From positions 14,853 through 78,852 of the forward strand of contig CBDFKQ010000006.1 in assembly GCA_965248855.1 (NCBI GenBank): 64,000 nucleotides of DNA. Reading direction: 5' to 3'. The DNA comes from CBDFKQ01 sp965248855. GTDB lineage: Bacteria; Bacteroidota; Bacteroidia; Cytophagales; 172606-1. Position 1 is the stretch's first letter, and each line of letters begins with the position of its first letter. The notes below the pieces were generated by a model, which saw nothing but the letters and a program-made list of their open reading frames with translations, did no database searches and was not told where the DNA came from. The translations under genes and the position numbers were made by a program. This document shows positions 9,644 through 18,695 of this stretch, piece by piece.

Positions 9644-12600
9644 ATGGATTCAATTATTAAAAATAAAACCAGAGCAGAATTAACAGCTGAAATTGAACAT
9701 TTACAACAATTGCTTGCCGACCGAAGCAATAAAATTAATTTAAAAAAGCCCGGTATAAAAGAACAATATGCACTGGCTGATGAAGAAACCTTTAAAATAT
9801 TAATAGAGAACGCCCCCGCCTTAATGAGAATGGCTGATCATTATGGTAATTTTTATTTTTTCAGTAAACCCTGGCTTGCCTTTACAGGTAAAACAGTTGA
9901 AGAAGAATCGAATGGGAGATGGAAAACTAATGTCCATCCTTTGGATATAGATCAGGTTAATAATCAACTTTCAAAAGCTTTTAAAAAACATAAAAATTTC
10001 GAAATAACTTATCGATTAAAGAAATATAATAAGGAATATAGCTGGGTTTTAGAAAAGGGAACTCCATATTCCGACCCGCATGGTGGGTTTAAAGGATATA
10101 TAACTTCTGTAATTGATGTAACCGAACAAAGAGCAACTGAAGAGATAAGGCAGCAAGAACAAGTATCAAAAGACACAGAGGATAAATTTCATGAAGCTAT
10201 AGCGAATATAAATCTTTGCGGTATCACTATCCGACGAGATGGCACTATCACTTTTATCAATAAATATATGTTAAAAGTGACCGGTTTTACAGAAAGTGAA
10301 ACCTTGGGAAAAGATTTTTTCGAAATTTTTGTTTCACAAAAAGAAAAATTAGCCAGAAGATTAGATTTCGAAAATGCTTTTTTAAACCAGGGCTTATTAA
10401 CCAGTGTGGAGAGAACACTACTCGCCAAAGATGGTTCTTTAAAGTATATTTTGTTCAGATCTTATATTTTAAATAATCATTTGGGTGAAATATCAGGCAT
10501 TACACGCATTGGTGAAGATGTAACTGAAAAAAGGGAATATGAACGAAAACTTACCCATACCAATGCTCAACTACAGGATTTGTTTGATAATGCAAACGAT
10601 CTAATTCAAATATTTTCTCTGCAAGGTGATATAATGTTTGCTAACAAGGCCTGGAAAAATAAATTGGGATACTCAGATGAAGAAATTTCCACATTAAAAA
10701 TTATAAATATTGTTCATCCTGAATACCTTAGAAATACTTTACGAAAATTAAAAAGAATTTTAAAAGGAGAATCAAATTCATCTTTTGAAACTGTATTCGT
10801 TAGTAAGCAAGGTAAAAGTATTTATTTAGAGGGTAGTGTAACATGCAGATATGAAAACAATATCCCTACTGCTTTTAGGTGTATTTTATATGACGTAACC
10901 GATACCATCCGGGCTGAAAAGGCTCAGCAATTGTATTATAGAATTAGTAGTTTGGTAACAGAAAGTAATAACCTTGATAACCTTTATCGCAATATCCATG
11001 GTGAATTATCAAAAGTAGTGGACGCAGAAAATTTTTATATTACATTATATAATGCTGAAACTAATTATTTACATTTTCCATATTATGTAGATGAAGTTAT
11101 ATTTGGAGATTTTAGGATAACACAACGAAGAGTAGGAAAAGGTTTGATTGAATATGGATTATTTCATCAAAAGCCTTTAATTTTATTTGAAGATGATATT
11201 AATAGACTTATTGAAAACGGTGAAGTTGAAATATATAATACTCCACCAAAAGTTTGGATGGGTGTACCTCTTAAAATTGAAAACAGGATAACAGGTTTCA
11301 TATCTTTAAGATCCTATAAAAGCAGAAATACATTTAATGAAAAAGACCTTGAACTATTAGATTTTATTTCGGGTCAAATTGCTATAGCGATTGAAAGAAA
11401 ACAATTCGAAGATAAATTAAGCAAACAAACTGCAAGGCTAAATGCTATTTTTGAAAGCGGTTCACATTTAATGTGGTCTGTGAACAGAAAGCTTTTACTT
11501 ACATCGTTTAATAATAATTACGCTGATTTTATCGGCAGTCAATATTCTATCCGTCCGATACCTAATGTAAATATCGATAAAGTGCGCAGTAAAATGACTG
11601 CTGATGAAAACCAATGGGCGTGGAATAGAAGATATTTGTCTGCCTTTCAAGGTAAATTACAATACTTTGAAATCAGTACTTCAAATAAAAAGAAACAACT
11701 GTCAACTTGGTGGGAAGTTTATTTAAACCCGATATACTCTTCTGATGGGAGCATTGAAGAAGTATCGGCCATTGCACATGATATAACTAAAAAGAAAAAT
11801 GCTGAAATTGCGCTTCGTGAGAGCGAAGAAAAATTCAGAGATATTTTTGAATCTTTTCAGGATGTTTATTACCGTTCGGATTTGGAAGGAAATATAACTA
11901 TGATAAGTCCTTCAATTGAAGAAATATTGGGATATACACAAGAAGAAGTGATCGGTAAAAGAACTGAAGTGTTTCTTGGAGATATTTTAAAAACAAAAAA
12001 TTCTTTTCAAAGACTTTTAAAAAATGGATTTTTAAAAAATTTCGAAGCCGATTTGATTACTAAATCAGGGAAGACCATTCAATTTATTTTAAATATTCGA
12101 CTTATTTATAATGAAAATAATAAACCGGTTGAAATAGAAGGTGTTGCAAGAGATATAACCGCCATAAAAAAATATGCAGAGGAATTAATAATGGCTAAAG
12201 AGTTAGCCGAAAAATCGTTAAAGGTGAAAGAAAGTTTCTTGGCTAACATGAGCCACGAAATTAGAACGCCTATGAACGGAATTATAGGAATGATTGATTT
12301 ATTGGCAGATACTGATCTTGAAAAAAAACAAACAGATTACGTTCAAACTGTTAAACGGTCGTCCGAAACCCTTTTAAATATATTAAATGATATTTTGGAT
12401 CTATCTAAAATAGAAGCCGGTAAAATGACATTAAACATGTCGCCATTATCAATTGAAGGCACTATTGAAAAGCTGTATGATTTATTTGCTCAACAAGCCA
12501 GTGCCAAAAACAATAAAATAAGTTATAAATTACAAACCGGTGTCCCTAAATATATTATTGGTGATGAAACCAGATTATTGCAAGTCCTTTCTAATTTTAC

Positions 12601-13783
12601 ATCCAACGCAATAAAGTTTACAGAAGATGGTAAAATTTTAATTTATGTTTCTTTATTACGCGGCACAGGTAATATTATTAAACTTAAAGTTGAAGTTGTT
12701 GATACCGGAATTGGAATCGACAAAGAAAAGCACAACATGTTATTTGAAAATTTTAGTCAGCTTGACAATTCATCTTCAAAAAGTTACGGTGGTACGGGCT
12801 TAGGTTTATCCATATCAAAAGCGCTTGTAAAAATGATGAATGGAGAAGTAGGGGTTGATTCAACTGCGGGTAGAGGAAGTACATTTTGGTTTACTTTCGA
12901 AACAGAAGCCACAACAGTAAGCCCTTCATCCTTACCGATAGGAGAAAATACTTTTAAATCGGGAAATCAATTTGGAATTAACAAACCCTATATTTTATTA
13001 ACTGATGATAACTCTATAAATCAAAAAGTAGCTTCCGAAATATTAATAAAATCAGGATGTCTGGTCGAAACGGCATCGAGTGGGGAGGAGGCGATAAAAA
13101 AAATAAAAGAAAAATATTTAAAAAACGATGCAAAAAAATTTGATCTCATTTTTATGGACATTCAAATGCCGGACATGGATGGACTGGAAACAACTCAATT
13201 ATTAAAATCATTGAAATTTAATAATTTACCTCCCATTATCGCTATGACAGCTTATGCAATGAAAGAAGATAGGGAAAGGTTTATGCAGGCAGGTATGGAC
13301 GATTATTTACCAAAACCAATTAAAGCAAATTTGCTTGTACAAAAAGTAAAAGAATGGATGATGCGATTAAGTCAATTTAATAATACAGCAATTCAATTAC
13401 CAAATTTTGAAAATAAAGAAATGAAAAATGCAGAAATAATAATTGATTATGTCATAAATAATAAAGTTATTACACAATTAATGAAATATACCGGGGTTGA
13501 TGGCGTGTTTGCCATATTGGAAGAGTTTAAGGAAGAATCTCAAAATTATTTAACAGAAATTAATGAAGCTTATAAACAAAAAGACATTAAAAAAATTTTA
13601 AGTAACTTGCACACCATCAAAGGCAATGCCGGAACAATGGGTGCCGATGTTTTTTCTAAACAAGCTGCCATAACTGAAAGATTACTTAAAGCCGATCCGG
13701 AAGCAGAAATCGGTAAGGAATTAAATATACTCAAAGAGAAATTTTATCAATTCGCTGAAGAGTTAAAGATCCTTAAAATATAA
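9644..13783 (+). CDS. Hybrid sensor histidine kinase, multi-PAS/GAF, with receiver and HPt domains
   Basis: 1379 residues, with no clear transmembrane segment. Domain order by eye: short coiled coil; PAS (about 46-165); PAS (about 180-300); PAS (about 305-425); GAF (about 430-590); PAS (about 600-720); PAS (about 725-850); HisKA with SHEIRTPMNG (His about 871); HATPase_c with NAIKFTEDG, DTGIGI and GGTGLGLSI; receiver domain with MDIQMPDMDG (phospho-Asp about 1171) and the conserved TAYA and KP; and a C-terminal HPt domain with LHTIKGNAG (His about 1322). A complete intramolecular His-Asp-His phosphorelay is therefore present. It probably senses soluble or redox signals in the cytoplasm. The stand-alone receiver 88 bases downstream is the likely output partner. 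Confidence 0.95.
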   Translation: MDSIIKNKTRAELTAEIEHLQQLLADRSNKINLKKPGIKEQYALADEETFKILIENAPALMRMADHYGNFYFFSKPWLAFTGKTVEEESNGRWKTNVHPLDIDQVNNQLSKAFKKHKNFEITYRLKKYNKEYSWVLEKGTPYSDPHGGFKGYITSVIDVTEQRATEEIRQQEQVSKDTEDKFHEAIANINLCGITIRRDGTITFINKYMLKVTGFTESETLGKDFFEIFVSQKEKLARRLDFENAFLNQGLLTSVERTLLAKDGSLKYILFRSYILNNHLGEISGITRIGEDVTEKREYERKLTHTNAQLQDLFDNANDLIQIFSLQGDIMFANKAWKNKLGYSDEEISTLKIINIVHPEYLRNTLRKLKRILKGESNSSFETVFVSKQGKSIYLEGSVTCRYENNIPTAFRCILYDVTDTIRAEKAQQLYYRISSLVTESNNLDNLYRNIHGELSKVVDAENFYITLYNAETNYLHFPYYVDEVIFGDFRITQRRVGKGLIEYGLFHQKPLILFEDDINRLIENGEVEIYNTPPKVWMGVPLKIENRITGFISLRSYKSRNTFNEKDLELLDFISGQIAIAIERKQFEDKLSKQTARLNAIFESGSHLMWSVNRKLLLTSFNNNYADFIGSQYSIRPIPNVNIDKVRSKMTADENQWAWNRRYLSAFQGKLQYFEISTSNKKKQLSTWWEVYLNPIYSSDGSIEEVSAIAHDITKKKNAEIALRESEEKFRDIFESFQDVYYRSDLEGNITMISPSIEEILGYTQEEVIGKRTEVFLGDILKTKNSFQRLLKNGFLKNFEADLITKSGKTIQFILNIRLIYNENNKPVEIEGVARDITAIKKYAEELIMAKELAEKSLKVKESFLANMSHEIRTPMNGIIGMIDLLADTDLEKKQTDYVQTVKRSSETLLNILNDILDLSKIEAGKMTLNMSPLSIEGTIEKLYDLFAQQASAKNNKISYKLQTGVPKYIIGDETRLLQVLSNFTSNAIKFTEDGKILIYVSLLRGTGNIIKLKVEVVDTGIGIDKEKHNMLFENFSQLDNSSSKSYGGTGLGLSISKALVKMMNGEVGVDSTAGRGSTFWFTFETEATTVSPSSLPIGENTFKSGNQFGINKPYILLTDDNSINQKVASEILIKSGCLVETASSGEEAIKKIKEKYLKNDAKKFDLIFMDIQMPDMDGLETTQLLKSLKFNNLPPIIAMTAYAMKEDRERFMQAGMDDYLPKPIKANLLVQKVKEWMMRLSQFNNTAIQLPNFENKEMKNAEIIIDYVINNKVITQLMKYTGVDGVFAILEEFKEESQNYLTEINEAYKQKDIKKILSNLHTIKGNAGTMGADVFSKQAAITERLLKADPEAEIGKELNILKEKFYQFAEELKILKI

Positions 13784-13870
13784 TTTTAAATTTCAGGAGA
13801 AGGTGGTTTGAAATAATGAATTTTTCAATTTTAAAAAATATTTTTCACCTCGTAACTTATAAAAAATATT

Positions 13871-14248
13871 ATGAAAAAAGTGTTAATAGCTGAAGATAGT
13901 TCTGTTATTCAAAATCTTACAAAAAAAATACTTCAATTTCAAAATTTTGAAATCACTTCAGCCAAAAATGGTGATCAGGTTTTAAAATTAATGGAGAAAG
14001 AAAATTTTGATATTTTATTGCTTGATATTAATATGCCTGTGATGGATGGTATGGAATGTGCAACGCGGATAAGAAGCATGGCAGACAAAACTAAATCTTC
14101 TATACCAATTATAGCCATTACAGGCAATGCCAAAAATTATTCAATAGAAGATTTTAAAAAAGTGGGAATTAATGAATATTTACCAAAACCTCTTGATTTT
14201 GATGCATTGGTAGAAATAGTTATCAAACATACTAATGCCAAAGAATAA
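13871..14248 (+). CDS. Single-domain response regulator (receiver only)
   Basis: 125 residues forming one CheY-like domain. It has the acidic pair ED near residue 8, the phospho-acceptor in LLLDINMPVMDG (Asp about 52), the conserved Thr in AITGNAK, and KP near residue 107. There is no DNA-binding output. It follows the hybrid kinase with HPt domain, so it probably takes phosphate from that HPt and acts through protein-protein contacts. Co-directional with the next two genes. Confidence 0.94.
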   Translation: MKKVLIAEDSSVIQNLTKKILQFQNFEITSAKNGDQVLKLMEKENFDILLLDINMPVMDGMECATRIRSMADKTKSSIPIIAITGNAKNYSIEDFKKVGINEYLPKPLDFDALVEIVIKHTNAKE

Positions 14249-14262
14249 GCAAAGTAGAAATC

Positions 14263-14523
14263 ATGGAAATAAAATATACTTCTCATTTTTTAAATAAACT
14301 TGAAGATTTATTTTCTGAATCTGATTTTATCCTTCGTTATGAAAAGGGAAGTTTTAAGGCAGGATATTGTGTATTGAAAAGCAATGGGATAGTGGTAGTA
14401 AATAAATATTTTACTACTGAAGGGAAAATTAATGCCATTATCGAAATCTTGAGAACTGTACCTATTAATATTGAAAAAATGTGTGAAAAAAATAAATCCC
14501 TCTTTGATCAAATAACTAAATAA
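14263..14523 (+). CDS. Conserved-looking small hypothetical protein
   Basis: 86 residues, no signal peptide or membrane segment; it looks like a mixed alpha/beta fold (strands near RYEKGSFKAGYCVL and IVVVNKYFTT). The start lies 14 bases after the receiver gene and the reading frame fills the gap to the next gene, so it is probably a real member of the operon. I recognise no family. It could be an accessory to the phosphorelay or to the hydrolase, without evidence for either. Confidence 0.62.
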   Translation: MEIKYTSHFLNKLEDLFSESDFILRYEKGSFKAGYCVLKSNGIVVVNKYFTTEGKINAIIEILRTVPINIEKMCEKNKSLFDQITK

Positions 14524-14579
14524 AATTTACCGGCCAATATAAACCTTTGTTACAAAAATATTTACCGGGTATTTGCAAA

Positions 14580-15371
14580 ATGAATGTTACTATTTTAGGC
14601 TCGGGTACCTCACAAGGTGTACCTGTGATAGGTTGTCGTTGTGAAGTTTGCCGGTCGATTGATTTCAGAGATCAACGCCTCAGGGTTTCTGTGCTAATTA
14701 ATACGGAAAATAAAAACATTGTTATCGATTCAGGACCGGATTTCAGGCAACAAATGTTGCGCGAAAGAGTTGATTTCTTAGACGCACTTATTTTTACCCA
14801 CGAGCATAAAGACCATACCGCAGGTATGGATGATATAAGAGCTTTTAATTTTCGAAGGTATGGTGTAGAAATAAAAAGTAATACAGACATTTTTAAAATG
14901 CCCCTTTATGCCCGCAAAAGTGTAATCGAACAATTAAAAAATGAATTTTCTTATGCATTTGCAGCTGTAAAATATCCGGGATCTCCTCAAATCGACATCA
15001 ATATTATAGAAAACACACCTTTCTTTATTGATAATGTAAAAATTACACCTGTTGAAGTTTTGCACTATAAATTACCAATTTTTGGGTATCGTATTGGAGA
15101 TTTTACTTATATAACAGATGCCAATTTTATTTCTGACGAGGAAAAAAATAAAATTAAAGGATCAAAAGTATTGGTAATTAATGCATTACAAAAAGCCAAT
15201 CATGTTTCACATTATACTCTTTCTCAAGCACTTGAGGTAATTGAAGAAATAAAACCGGATATTGCTTACCTTACTCACATCAGCCATAACATGGGTTTGC
15301 ATGCAGAAGTTGAAAAAGAATTACCTGCAAATGTACGTATTGCCTTTGATGGCTTGAAATTTGAAATATAA
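14580..15371 (+). CDS. MBL-fold metallo-hydrolase (PhnP-like)
   Basis: 263 residues when started at the ATG at 14580; a TTG further up would add eleven residues that do not fit the family. The N-terminus VTILGSGTSQGVPVIGC with CRCEVC and RDQRLR is typical of the PhnP/cyclic-phosphate phosphodiesterase branch of the metallo-beta-lactamase superfamily. The metal ligands are visible: HEHKDH (about residues 73-78), ITDANF (Asp ligand) and THISHN. The preferred substrate in this genus cannot be told. Cytoplasmic, possibly in an operon with the preceding small gene. Confidence 0.88.
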   Translation: MNVTILGSGTSQGVPVIGCRCEVCRSIDFRDQRLRVSVLINTENKNIVIDSGPDFRQQMLRERVDFLDALIFTHEHKDHTAGMDDIRAFNFRRYGVEIKSNTDIFKMPLYARKSVIEQLKNEFSYAFAAVKYPGSPQIDINIIENTPFFIDNVKITPVEVLHYKLPIFGYRIGDFTYITDANFISDEEKNKIKGSKVLVINALQKANHVSHYTLSQALEVIEEIKPDIAYLTHISHNMGLHAEVEKELPANVRIAFDGLKFEI

Positions 15372-15450
15372 TTAAAAATGCAAAATGGATTATTTTTAAC
15401 CATTAATTATAAACCCAATTTCAAAATATAAACAACTCAAACTTAAATTA

Positions 15451-16302
15451 ATGTATTTTTATAATAATATAATATTTAAAGCGATACTTTTTCTTTTCTT
15501 TCCTTTAATAAACGTTTTTGCCCAAACGAATAATGATTTTTTAAATGCAATCCGTAAGGGGGATGCAACTAAAGTAAATTCTTTAATCATTAATAATAAT
15601 TTTGATCCCAACATTAGAGATTCTACATCAATGACTGCCTTAATGATTGCTTCAAAAAATAATAGCCCGGCTGTTGTGAGGGTTTTGCTTTCTCATAATT
15701 CATATCCTTATATTCAGGATAAAAACGGTTGGACTGCACTTCATTGGGCATGTTTAAATAATGATCAGTTACCTATAATTAATACATTTATAAAAAACTC
15801 GGGTTATCCGCTTGCCAGAACAAAAAGCGGAAAAACTGCCATTGAAGTTGCCGATAGTACGCACGCTACAGAATCTCTTAAAGCTTTGAGGCAACAGTTA
15901 AATTTAGATTTTAATAAAGCAATTACTGATGGTGATTTACAAAAAATCCGCGATTTTATTAATGCAAATGCTGATGTCAATAACAATCAACATGGTTCTA
16001 TTCAGCAAACACCACTACATGCAGCAGTTTGGACAAATCATGAAGAAATTGTAAGACTTTTACTGAGTAGCGGTGCGAGAATTGATGCACGTGATAGAAA
16101 TGGAAATACTCCTTTACATTTGGCAGTTATGCGTGGTGACAGCCATATTGAAATTATTAAAATTTTATTGGATTCCGGAGCCAAACAATTTAATAATAAA
16201 TTAAACCTTTCTCCCATTCAACTCGCCAGAAGGTTGGACCACCCTCAAACCATTCAAATGCTAATTCCTTTTGAAGAATTGGATAAAAAAATTAAAAAAT
16301 AA
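15451..16302 (+). CDS. Exported ankyrin-repeat protein
   Basis: 283 residues. A hydrophobic signal peptide (about residues 8-24, ending FAQ) is followed by ankyrin repeats in two blocks, residues 27-140 and 150-275. Repeats are recognised by D..G.TALHWAC, QTPLHAAVW, GNTPLHLAVMRGD and IVRLLLSSGA. It would act as a protein-binding scaffold in the periplasm or cell envelope. The 3' end runs straight into a poly-A/T tract and the heptanucleotide array that separates it from the convergent thioesterase gene. Confidence 0.88.
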   Translation: MYFYNNIIFKAILFLFFPLINVFAQTNNDFLNAIRKGDATKVNSLIINNNFDPNIRDSTSMTALMIASKNNSPAVVRVLLSHNSYPYIQDKNGWTALHWACLNNDQLPIINTFIKNSGYPLARTKSGKTAIEVADSTHATESLKALRQQLNLDFNKAITDGDLQKIRDFINANADVNNNQHGSIQQTPLHAAVWTNHEEIVRLLLSSGARIDARDRNGNTPLHLAVMRGDSHIEIIKILLDSGAKQFNNKLNLSPIQLARRLDHPQTIQMLIPFEELDKKIKK

Positions 16303-16380
16303 AAAAAAAGATTTTCTTTTTTTTTATTTTTTAATTTTTTAATTTTTTTTTCTTTTTTCTTTTTTCCTTTTTTTTATTTC

Positions 16381-16457
16381 TTTTTTCTTTTTTCTTTTTT
16401 CTTTTTTCTTTTTTCTTTTTTCTTTTTTCTTTTTTCTTTTTTCTTTTTTCTTTTTTC
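16381..16457. repeat. Heptanucleotide tandem array (TTTTTTC)x11
   Basis: Eleven perfect head-to-tail copies of TTTTTTC fill these 77 bases, with degenerate T/C-rich copies on both sides (about 16305-16472). The array lies between the convergent stops of the ankyrin gene and the thioesterase gene. A 7-base unit is prone to slippage, but no gene frame contains it. Confidence 0.95.
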
Positions 16458-16472
16458 TTTACTCTTTCTTCT

Positions 16473-16895
16473 TTACTCTTTATCCATAATCATCATTGTT
16501 ATCCTGCTTGTGCACACAAGTTTATTTTGTGAGTTATTGATTTTAATTTCCCAAACATGTGTTTTTCTTCCAATGTGTAAGGCTTTTGCTTTTCCGAAAA
16601 CCCATGATCCTTCTTCTACTGACCGAATATGATTGGCATTAATTTCCAGACCGAGGCAGTATTGTTTTTCTTCATCAATACATAAAAAAGCTGCCATGCT
16701 ACCCAAAGTTTCGGCAAACGCTAATGAAGCACCGCCGTGCAATATCCTAATAGGTTGAACAGTGCGATTGTCTACCGGCATTTTTGCCGTAATAAAATCT
16801 TCTCCAATTTCTAAAAATTCTATTCCTAAATGATCAACCATTGTATTTTGGCTTCGTTCATTTAATAATTTTATACTTGATTCTTTTTTAAACAT
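16473..16895 (-). CDS. PaaI/MenI-like hotdog-fold acyl-CoA thioesterase
   Basis: 140 residues, a single hotdog domain. The motif LHGGASLAFAETLGSMAA (about residues 52-69) holds the conserved HGG and the catalytic Glu of the PaaI-type thioesterases. GLEINANHIR and EGSWVFGKAKALHIGRKTHVW match the following strands. It hydrolyses an acyl-CoA; phenylacetyl-CoA degradation and menaquinone synthesis (DHNA-CoA) are both known roles of the family and cannot be separated here. Monocistronic. Confidence 0.85.
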   Translation of the reverse strand: MFKKESSIKLLNERSQNTMVDHLGIEFLEIGEDFITAKMPVDNRTVQPIRILHGGASLAFAETLGSMAAFLCIDEEKQYCLGLEINANHIRSVEEGSWVFGKAKALHIGRKTHVWEIKINNSQNKLVCTSRITMMIMDKE

Positions 16896-17032
16896 AAATA
16901 AAAAAATTAAATGTTAGTAAGAGATGTTATTTAAACTATTTTGAAATAGGGGAATTCTTCTCACAGCCTTCATTTTAGTTTTTCAATTAATTTAATGTTG
17001 TAAGATTAATTTGATTTAGCGTTTTTTTTTAA

Positions 17033-17129
17033 ATTATGAATATACTGATATTGATAAATTGATAATTATAATTCATTTAATTGATTACTTCTTTTCTTTT
17101 GGCTTAGGGATTGCAGTGGAAATCCTATT
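17033..17129. repeat. Dispersed intergenic repeat, copy A left half (interrupted by IS110)
   Basis: The sequence matches 62933-63190 in parts. It opens with ATTATGAATATACTGATATT, an AT-rich spacer follows, and then comes a segment beginning TTGGCTT and running to GAAATC. Its continuation resumes after the IS element at about 18412. Confidence 0.6.
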
Positions 17130-17137
17130 CTTATGGA

Positions 17138-18148
17138 TTAAGCAAGTGCATTTATATAAATTTTTTCATATATTCTATTTGAATTTATGAGTGAAAAAAT
17201 CCTTGCTATTAGTTTTGCTCTAACCGTATTGATAACTGTCATTTTATTTTTTCCTTCAGCCACTTTTCTAAGAAAATATTGCCTTATTTCACCCTCCATT
17301 TTAACAGCTGAAAGGGCTGCCATGTGAAATAAGCGTTTGAGGTTTTTATTTGCCCTGTGTGAAACTTTATTTTTGGAACGGATGCTGCTTCCTGAATGAT
17401 ATTTAAACGGGGCGCATCCTGCATGGCAGGCAAATTTTCTTGCATTTGAAAATTTAGTAAACCCTTGAGTAGCAATCAGGGTTTGAATGGCAGTTTGCTT
17501 ACCAATCCCGTCAATGCCAATAATGGTCTCATATTGATTTTTTATGGCTTCATTGTTTTTTATAAGTTTTTCTATTTCATCATCTATTTCCCGGATAGAA
17601 CTGTTAAGTTGATCAATTAAACTTTTATAACGTTTTTCTTTGTGGCTGTAAAGTTTTTTGTCGGCAAACTTTTTTTCATCTTTAAGTTGGGCCATATATT
17701 TTGCCCGGTCACTTACAAGCAAATCCCTTTCAGAATTCAAATAAGCCATGTGATCAAAAACCGGATCAACTGCTTTTAAAAGTATTGCTTTATCAACAAA
17801 CCGCTTGGCATATAAAGCGATACGTTTTGCATCAAGTTTGTCATCTTTGCCTCTTTGAAGGCCTTGTGAACCTTTAATTTCAGAAGGGTTCTCCATCCAC
17901 AAACTATAGCCGGCTTCCAATACTCTTTCTTTTAATATACTGCTGTACCGGCCCGTATGTTCAGCACAAAAAAGTACTTCCGGGCCTGTAAGCTGATGGA
18001 TGCTGAATATTCCTTTCATTTGGTCATGAATACTTTTTTTGTCATTGGCACATTGATAAAAAAAAAATTCTGCTTTATGAGTTAATAAACAAAAATCCAA
18101 AGTGCTTTTGCTGATGTCTATTCCAATAAAATGTTTGTAATTAAGCAT
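17138..18148 (-). CDS. IS110-family DEDD transposase/recombinase
   Basis: 336 residues. The N-terminal RuvC-like domain starts FIGIDISKSTLDFCLL (first catalytic Asp about residue 10). It continues through FCAEHTGRYS (Glu about 64) and KDDKLDAKRIA (Asp pair about 102-105). A coiled-coil middle (about 150-205) is followed by the Tnp domain with GIDGIGKQTA, KFACHAGCAPFKYHSGSS (with the catalytic Ser region) and the C-terminal VNTVRAKLIARIF. These are the signatures of IS110/IS116/IS902 recombinases, which cut and join DNA under guidance of the element's bridge RNA. The gene looks full length and intact. Confidence 0.96.
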   Translation of the reverse strand: MLNYKHFIGIDISKSTLDFCLLTHKAEFFFYQCANDKKSIHDQMKGIFSIHQLTGPEVLFCAEHTGRYSSILKERVLEAGYSLWMENPSEIKGSQGLQRGKDDKLDAKRIALYAKRFVDKAILLKAVDPVFDHMAYLNSERDLLVSDRAKYMAQLKDEKKFADKKLYSHKEKRYKSLIDQLNSSIREIDDEIEKLIKNNEAIKNQYETIIGIDGIGKQTAIQTLIATQGFTKFSNARKFACHAGCAPFKYHSGSSIRSKNKVSHRANKNLKRLFHMAALSAVKMEGEIRQYFLRKVAEGKNKMTVINTVRAKLIARIFSLINSNRIYEKIYINALA

Positions 18149-18180
18149 AAGTTCTTTAATTTTATTTTAGGAAACACTTG

Positions 18181-18332
18181 AGGGTTAAGAACTGAACGAT
18201 AACCTAAAAACCTTAACAGGGCAGAATTAAATTCTTATACAGGTCTTACGTTCAGGCAGGAAAAGGTTCCGAATAGGATTATAAGCCAAAAGCTTATTTT
18301 TGTGAATGGTTCACCTTTACCTGTCTTAACCT
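18181..18332 (-). ncRNA. Candidate IS110 bridge RNA
   Basis: It lies in the non-coding left end, sense to the transposase. A promoter TTTG (18365-18368) - 18 bases - TATATTTT (18339-18346) precedes it on the minus strand. A target loop is closed by 18257-18266 with 18314-18323 (9 of 10 pairs) and capped by a 6-bp hairpin (18281-18286/18292-18297). A donor loop is closed by 18192-18198/18249-18255. Four guide segments match the ends in the IS621 order. 18297-18305 equals the left flank at 18409-18417. 18271-18280 is complementary to the right flank at 17121-17130. 18231-18238 equals the right end at 17127-17134. 18206-18215 is complementary to the left end at 18404-18413. Matches are 8-10 bases, all exact. 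Confidence 0.8.
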
Positions 18333-18338
18333 AAAAGT

Positions 18339-18368
18339 AAAATATATAAATTTATTTTTACTTTCAAA
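18339..18368 (-). promoter_or_regulatory. Promoter of the bridge RNA/transposase
   Basis: On the minus strand TTTG, 18 bases, TATATTTT; the last base departs from the TAnnTTTG consensus. Position fits an RNA starting near 18332. Confidence 0.5.
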
Positions 18369-18412
18369 AATTACTATCTTAGATTTTTACAACTATACAA
18401 ACCTAAGGTTTT

Positions 18413-18595
18413 TGTGAGGTACGAACAAAAAGATTGTAACGTAAAGCCCGGGCCGCAGGCAAGCCCCAAACATTTATTTTAATTTTTTATAAAGCTAAAA
18501 TAAAATCAGTGAATAATTATATATTATACAAATCGATTTTATATGATGGTTAATCATAAATATTTGTGTGTAAGATCAGTTAATAAAATAACCTG
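18413..18595. repeat. Dispersed intergenic repeat, copy A right half
   Basis: Matches 63172-63340: the run GTACGAACAAAAA, then GCGTAAAGCC, then CCCAAACATTTATTTT, and a final stretch around AATATTTGTGTGTAAGA/CAGTTA. Divergence is considerable but the order of blocks is kept. Confidence 0.6.
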
Positions 18596-18620
18596 TAAGA
18601 ATTGTTTATTTTATTAACAT

Positions 18621-18648
18621 TTTGTTTAAATAAAATAAATTACTTTTG
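18621..18648 (+). promoter_or_regulatory. Promoter of the histidine phosphatase gene
   Basis: TTTG at 18621-18624, 16 bases, then TACTTTTG at 18641-18648; the -7 box is a perfect TAnnTTTG, and the spacing is slightly short. It is 48 bases before the TTG start. Confidence 0.5.
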
Positions 18649-18695
18649 CACCTAATTTTAAATAAACAGGGAATTTTTATAAACATTATAAAGCT

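Larger units (their letters stand above)
17130..18412 (-). mobile_element. IS110-family insertion sequence, complete, about 1.28 kb
   Basis: It contains one transposase gene whose stop lies 8 bases from the right end, and a 260-base non-coding left end upstream of the gene, as in the IS110 subgroup. There are no terminal inverted repeats, as expected. The ends were placed by comparing the flanks with the related empty locus near 63.15 kb and by where the bridge-RNA guide matches overlap (17127-17130 and 18409-18413). The overlap suggests an AA core on the element's top strand (TT on the plus strand). Exact ends are uncertain by a few bases. Confidence 0.85.

Noticed and set aside
16381..16457. 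Heptamer array as a CRISPR or phase-variable coding repeat
   Set aside because: There are no spacers, and neither gene frame contains the array.
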